Both the position numbers and the translations under genes were made by a program. A stretch of DNA of 50,907 bases from an uncultured Oscillospiraceae bacterium (GTDB lineage: Bacteria > Bacillota > Clostridia > Oscillospirales > Oscillospiraceae): contig CANRNF010000011.1 in assembly GCA_947631865.1 (NCBI GenBank), forward strand, positions 1 through 50,907, read 5' to 3'. A model generated the notes under the pieces. It worked only from the letters and a program-made list of their open reading frames with translations, did not search any database and had not been told where the DNA came from. Position 1 is the stretch's first letter. Every line of letters begins with the position of its first letter. This document shows positions 50,382-50,907 of the stretch, piece after piece.

Positions 50382-50581
50382 GCGGGGAGAAAAAGAATGC
50401 CGCTCTGGACGAGAGCGCCCTGGAGGCCGTCACCGGGGGAAACTGGTCCGCTCCGGGATACAAAGACTACGGGCCGCAGAGAGTGAACGACTCCGCGGAC
50501 CTGGTGGCGAAAGACGCCGTGAAAGACGCCGTGGAAAAATTGCTGAAGTCCCAACAAGAGGATATGGAGCAGCAGCCATGA
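50378..50581 (+). CDS. Double-glycine-leader small protein 2
   Basis: 67 residues. The leader ALDESALEAVTGG matches that of its upstream neighbour, and would be cut after the two glycines to leave about 46 residues (NWSAPGYKDYGPQRVND to QEDMEQQP), rich in Lys, Asp, Glu and Gln and without Cys. Both proteins end in nearly the same residues (TEQQS and MEQQP), so they are likely duplicates that diverged in the middle. GGAG lies upstream of ATG inside the first gene. It may be a bacteriocin-like or RiPP-type precursor, but no modifying enzyme is in view. Confidence 0.65.
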   Translation: MSGEKKNAALDESALEAVTGGNWSAPGYKDYGPQRVNDSADLVAKDAVKDAVEKLLKSQQEDMEQQP

Positions 50582-50691
50582 ACGCAGAAACGGCGGCCAG
50601 GTGCCGGCAGGACGCCGGGGCTGATCTGTCCGTCGTGACGGCGATACAAGCAAAACAGCGTGAACGGTTTCCGTCCACGCTGTTTTGTTGA
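50578..50691 (+). CDS. Possible third short overlapping frame (vestigial)
   Basis: A 37-codon frame starts with an ATG that overlaps the second gene's stop (ATGA), in the same sequence context as the first junction (GAGCAGCAGCCATGAA against GAGCAGCAGTCATGAG). It begins MNAETAARCRQDAGADL, has no double-glycine motif, and runs through a terminator hairpin to its stop. It may be the remnant of a third copy, or a by-product of the duplicated junction. Confidence 0.25.
   Translation: MNAETAARCRQDAGADLSVVTAIQAKQRERFPSTLFC
50651..50687. terminator. Bidirectional terminator between the small genes and the permease gene
   Basis: CAAAACAGCGTG and CACGCTGTTTTG form a perfect 12-bp stem, with a further ACGG-TTT-CCGT inner hairpin after one mismatch. 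A- and T-rich ends on both strands fit two convergent units. Confidence 0.8.
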
Positions 50692-50708
50692 CAGATGAAA
50701 GGGAGAGC

Positions 50709-50907
50709 TTACTTCTCCTTGGGCTCGGACTTGGCCGGGGCCTCGTCCTTCTCCCCGGAGAGCATCAGGTTGGCCAGGATGCCCAGGATGAGGGCGCAGG
50801 CCACGGTGCGGATCTCCACGGCGCCGATGGTGACGGACAGGCCGCCCACGCCGGTGATGAAGATGATGGAGGCCACGAACAGGTTCCGGTTCTTGTTCAG
50901 GTCCACG
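50709..50907 (-). CDS. Uracil/xanthine permease family protein, C-terminal part (cut by window edge)
   Basis: Only the last 66 codons are present; they open upstream of the window's end. LFVASIIFITGVGGLSVTIG and GAVEIRTVACALILGILANLML are the last membrane segments of NCS2 nucleobase permeases of the UraA type, followed by a charged tail (EKDEAPAKSEPKEK). These proteins import uracil or xanthine with protons. The N-terminal transport motifs are outside the window, so the substrate is open. It is convergent with the small genes. Confidence 0.75.
   Translation of the reverse strand, partial: VDLNKNRNLFVASIIFITGVGGLSVTIGAVEIRTVACALILGILANLMLSGEKDEAPAKSEPKEK

Overview
The window is GC-rich, densely coded DNA from a low-redundancy bacterial chromosome. 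Gene content points to a high-GC member of the Clostridia, most likely a gut Oscillospiraceae (Oscillibacter / Flavonifractor / Lawsonibacter type). The evidence is the YfmF/YfmH peptidase pair, SepF, DivIVA, the order mutL-miaA-hfq, a cellobiose phosphorylase, an EFR1-type ferredoxin, strong AGGAGG/GGTGA ribosome sites, and palindromic repeats of a kind I associate with that family. The genus is an inference. No rRNA, tRNA or CRISPR array was found.

Layout. 1-157 is the 5' end of an IS30-type element leaving the window. 218-5594 holds a 2-keto-3-deoxygluconate-type kinase, the two M16 peptidase-like proteins, Lgt and a coiled-coil protein. 5658-8477 (minus) is a small surface-glycan cluster: GT-C-like membrane protein, lipoprotein, GtrA. 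8648-20300 (minus) is a long housekeeping run read mutL, miaA, hfq, HlyD-like, PLPBP (yggS), sepF, divIVA, ileS, lspA, rluD. 20535-28061 (plus) carries miaB, two Nudix hydrolases, a fumarylacetoacetase-family enzyme, an HExxH protein, mutS and an EFR1 ferredoxin. 28064-30191 (minus) has a DUF3783-like protein, a third Nudix enzyme and a membrane SH3 protein. 30368-33328 (plus) has a lipid kinase and a secreted SH3/NlpC-P60/SLH protein, followed immediately by a complete IS3 element (33348-34644).

34711-48635 is the accessory heart of the window: a divergent carbohydrate locus. On the minus strand an AraC regulator is coupled to a GH94 cellobiose phosphorylase. On the plus strand one long operon encodes a sugar ABC importer (binding protein, attenuator, two permeases, no ATPase), a YesL-type membrane protein, an unrecognised membrane-anchored protein, a GH3 glycosidase, a xylulokinase, a DUF4867-like protein and an isomerase of the L-fucose/L-arabinose fold. 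The parts suggest uptake of short beta-linked oligosaccharides, intracellular cleavage or phosphorolysis, and entry of a pentose into the pentose phosphate pathway by an isomerase that is not XylA.

Alanine dehydrogenase follows under its own promoter. Next come two overlapping small genes with double-glycine leaders, the first interrupted at a nine-G tract. The right edge cuts a uracil/xanthine permease. Two patterns run through the window: compound palindromic repeats of about 130-150 bp sit in three intergenic gaps (next to rluD, between mutL and miaB, in front of mutS), and many genes are coupled by 4-base stop/start overlaps.
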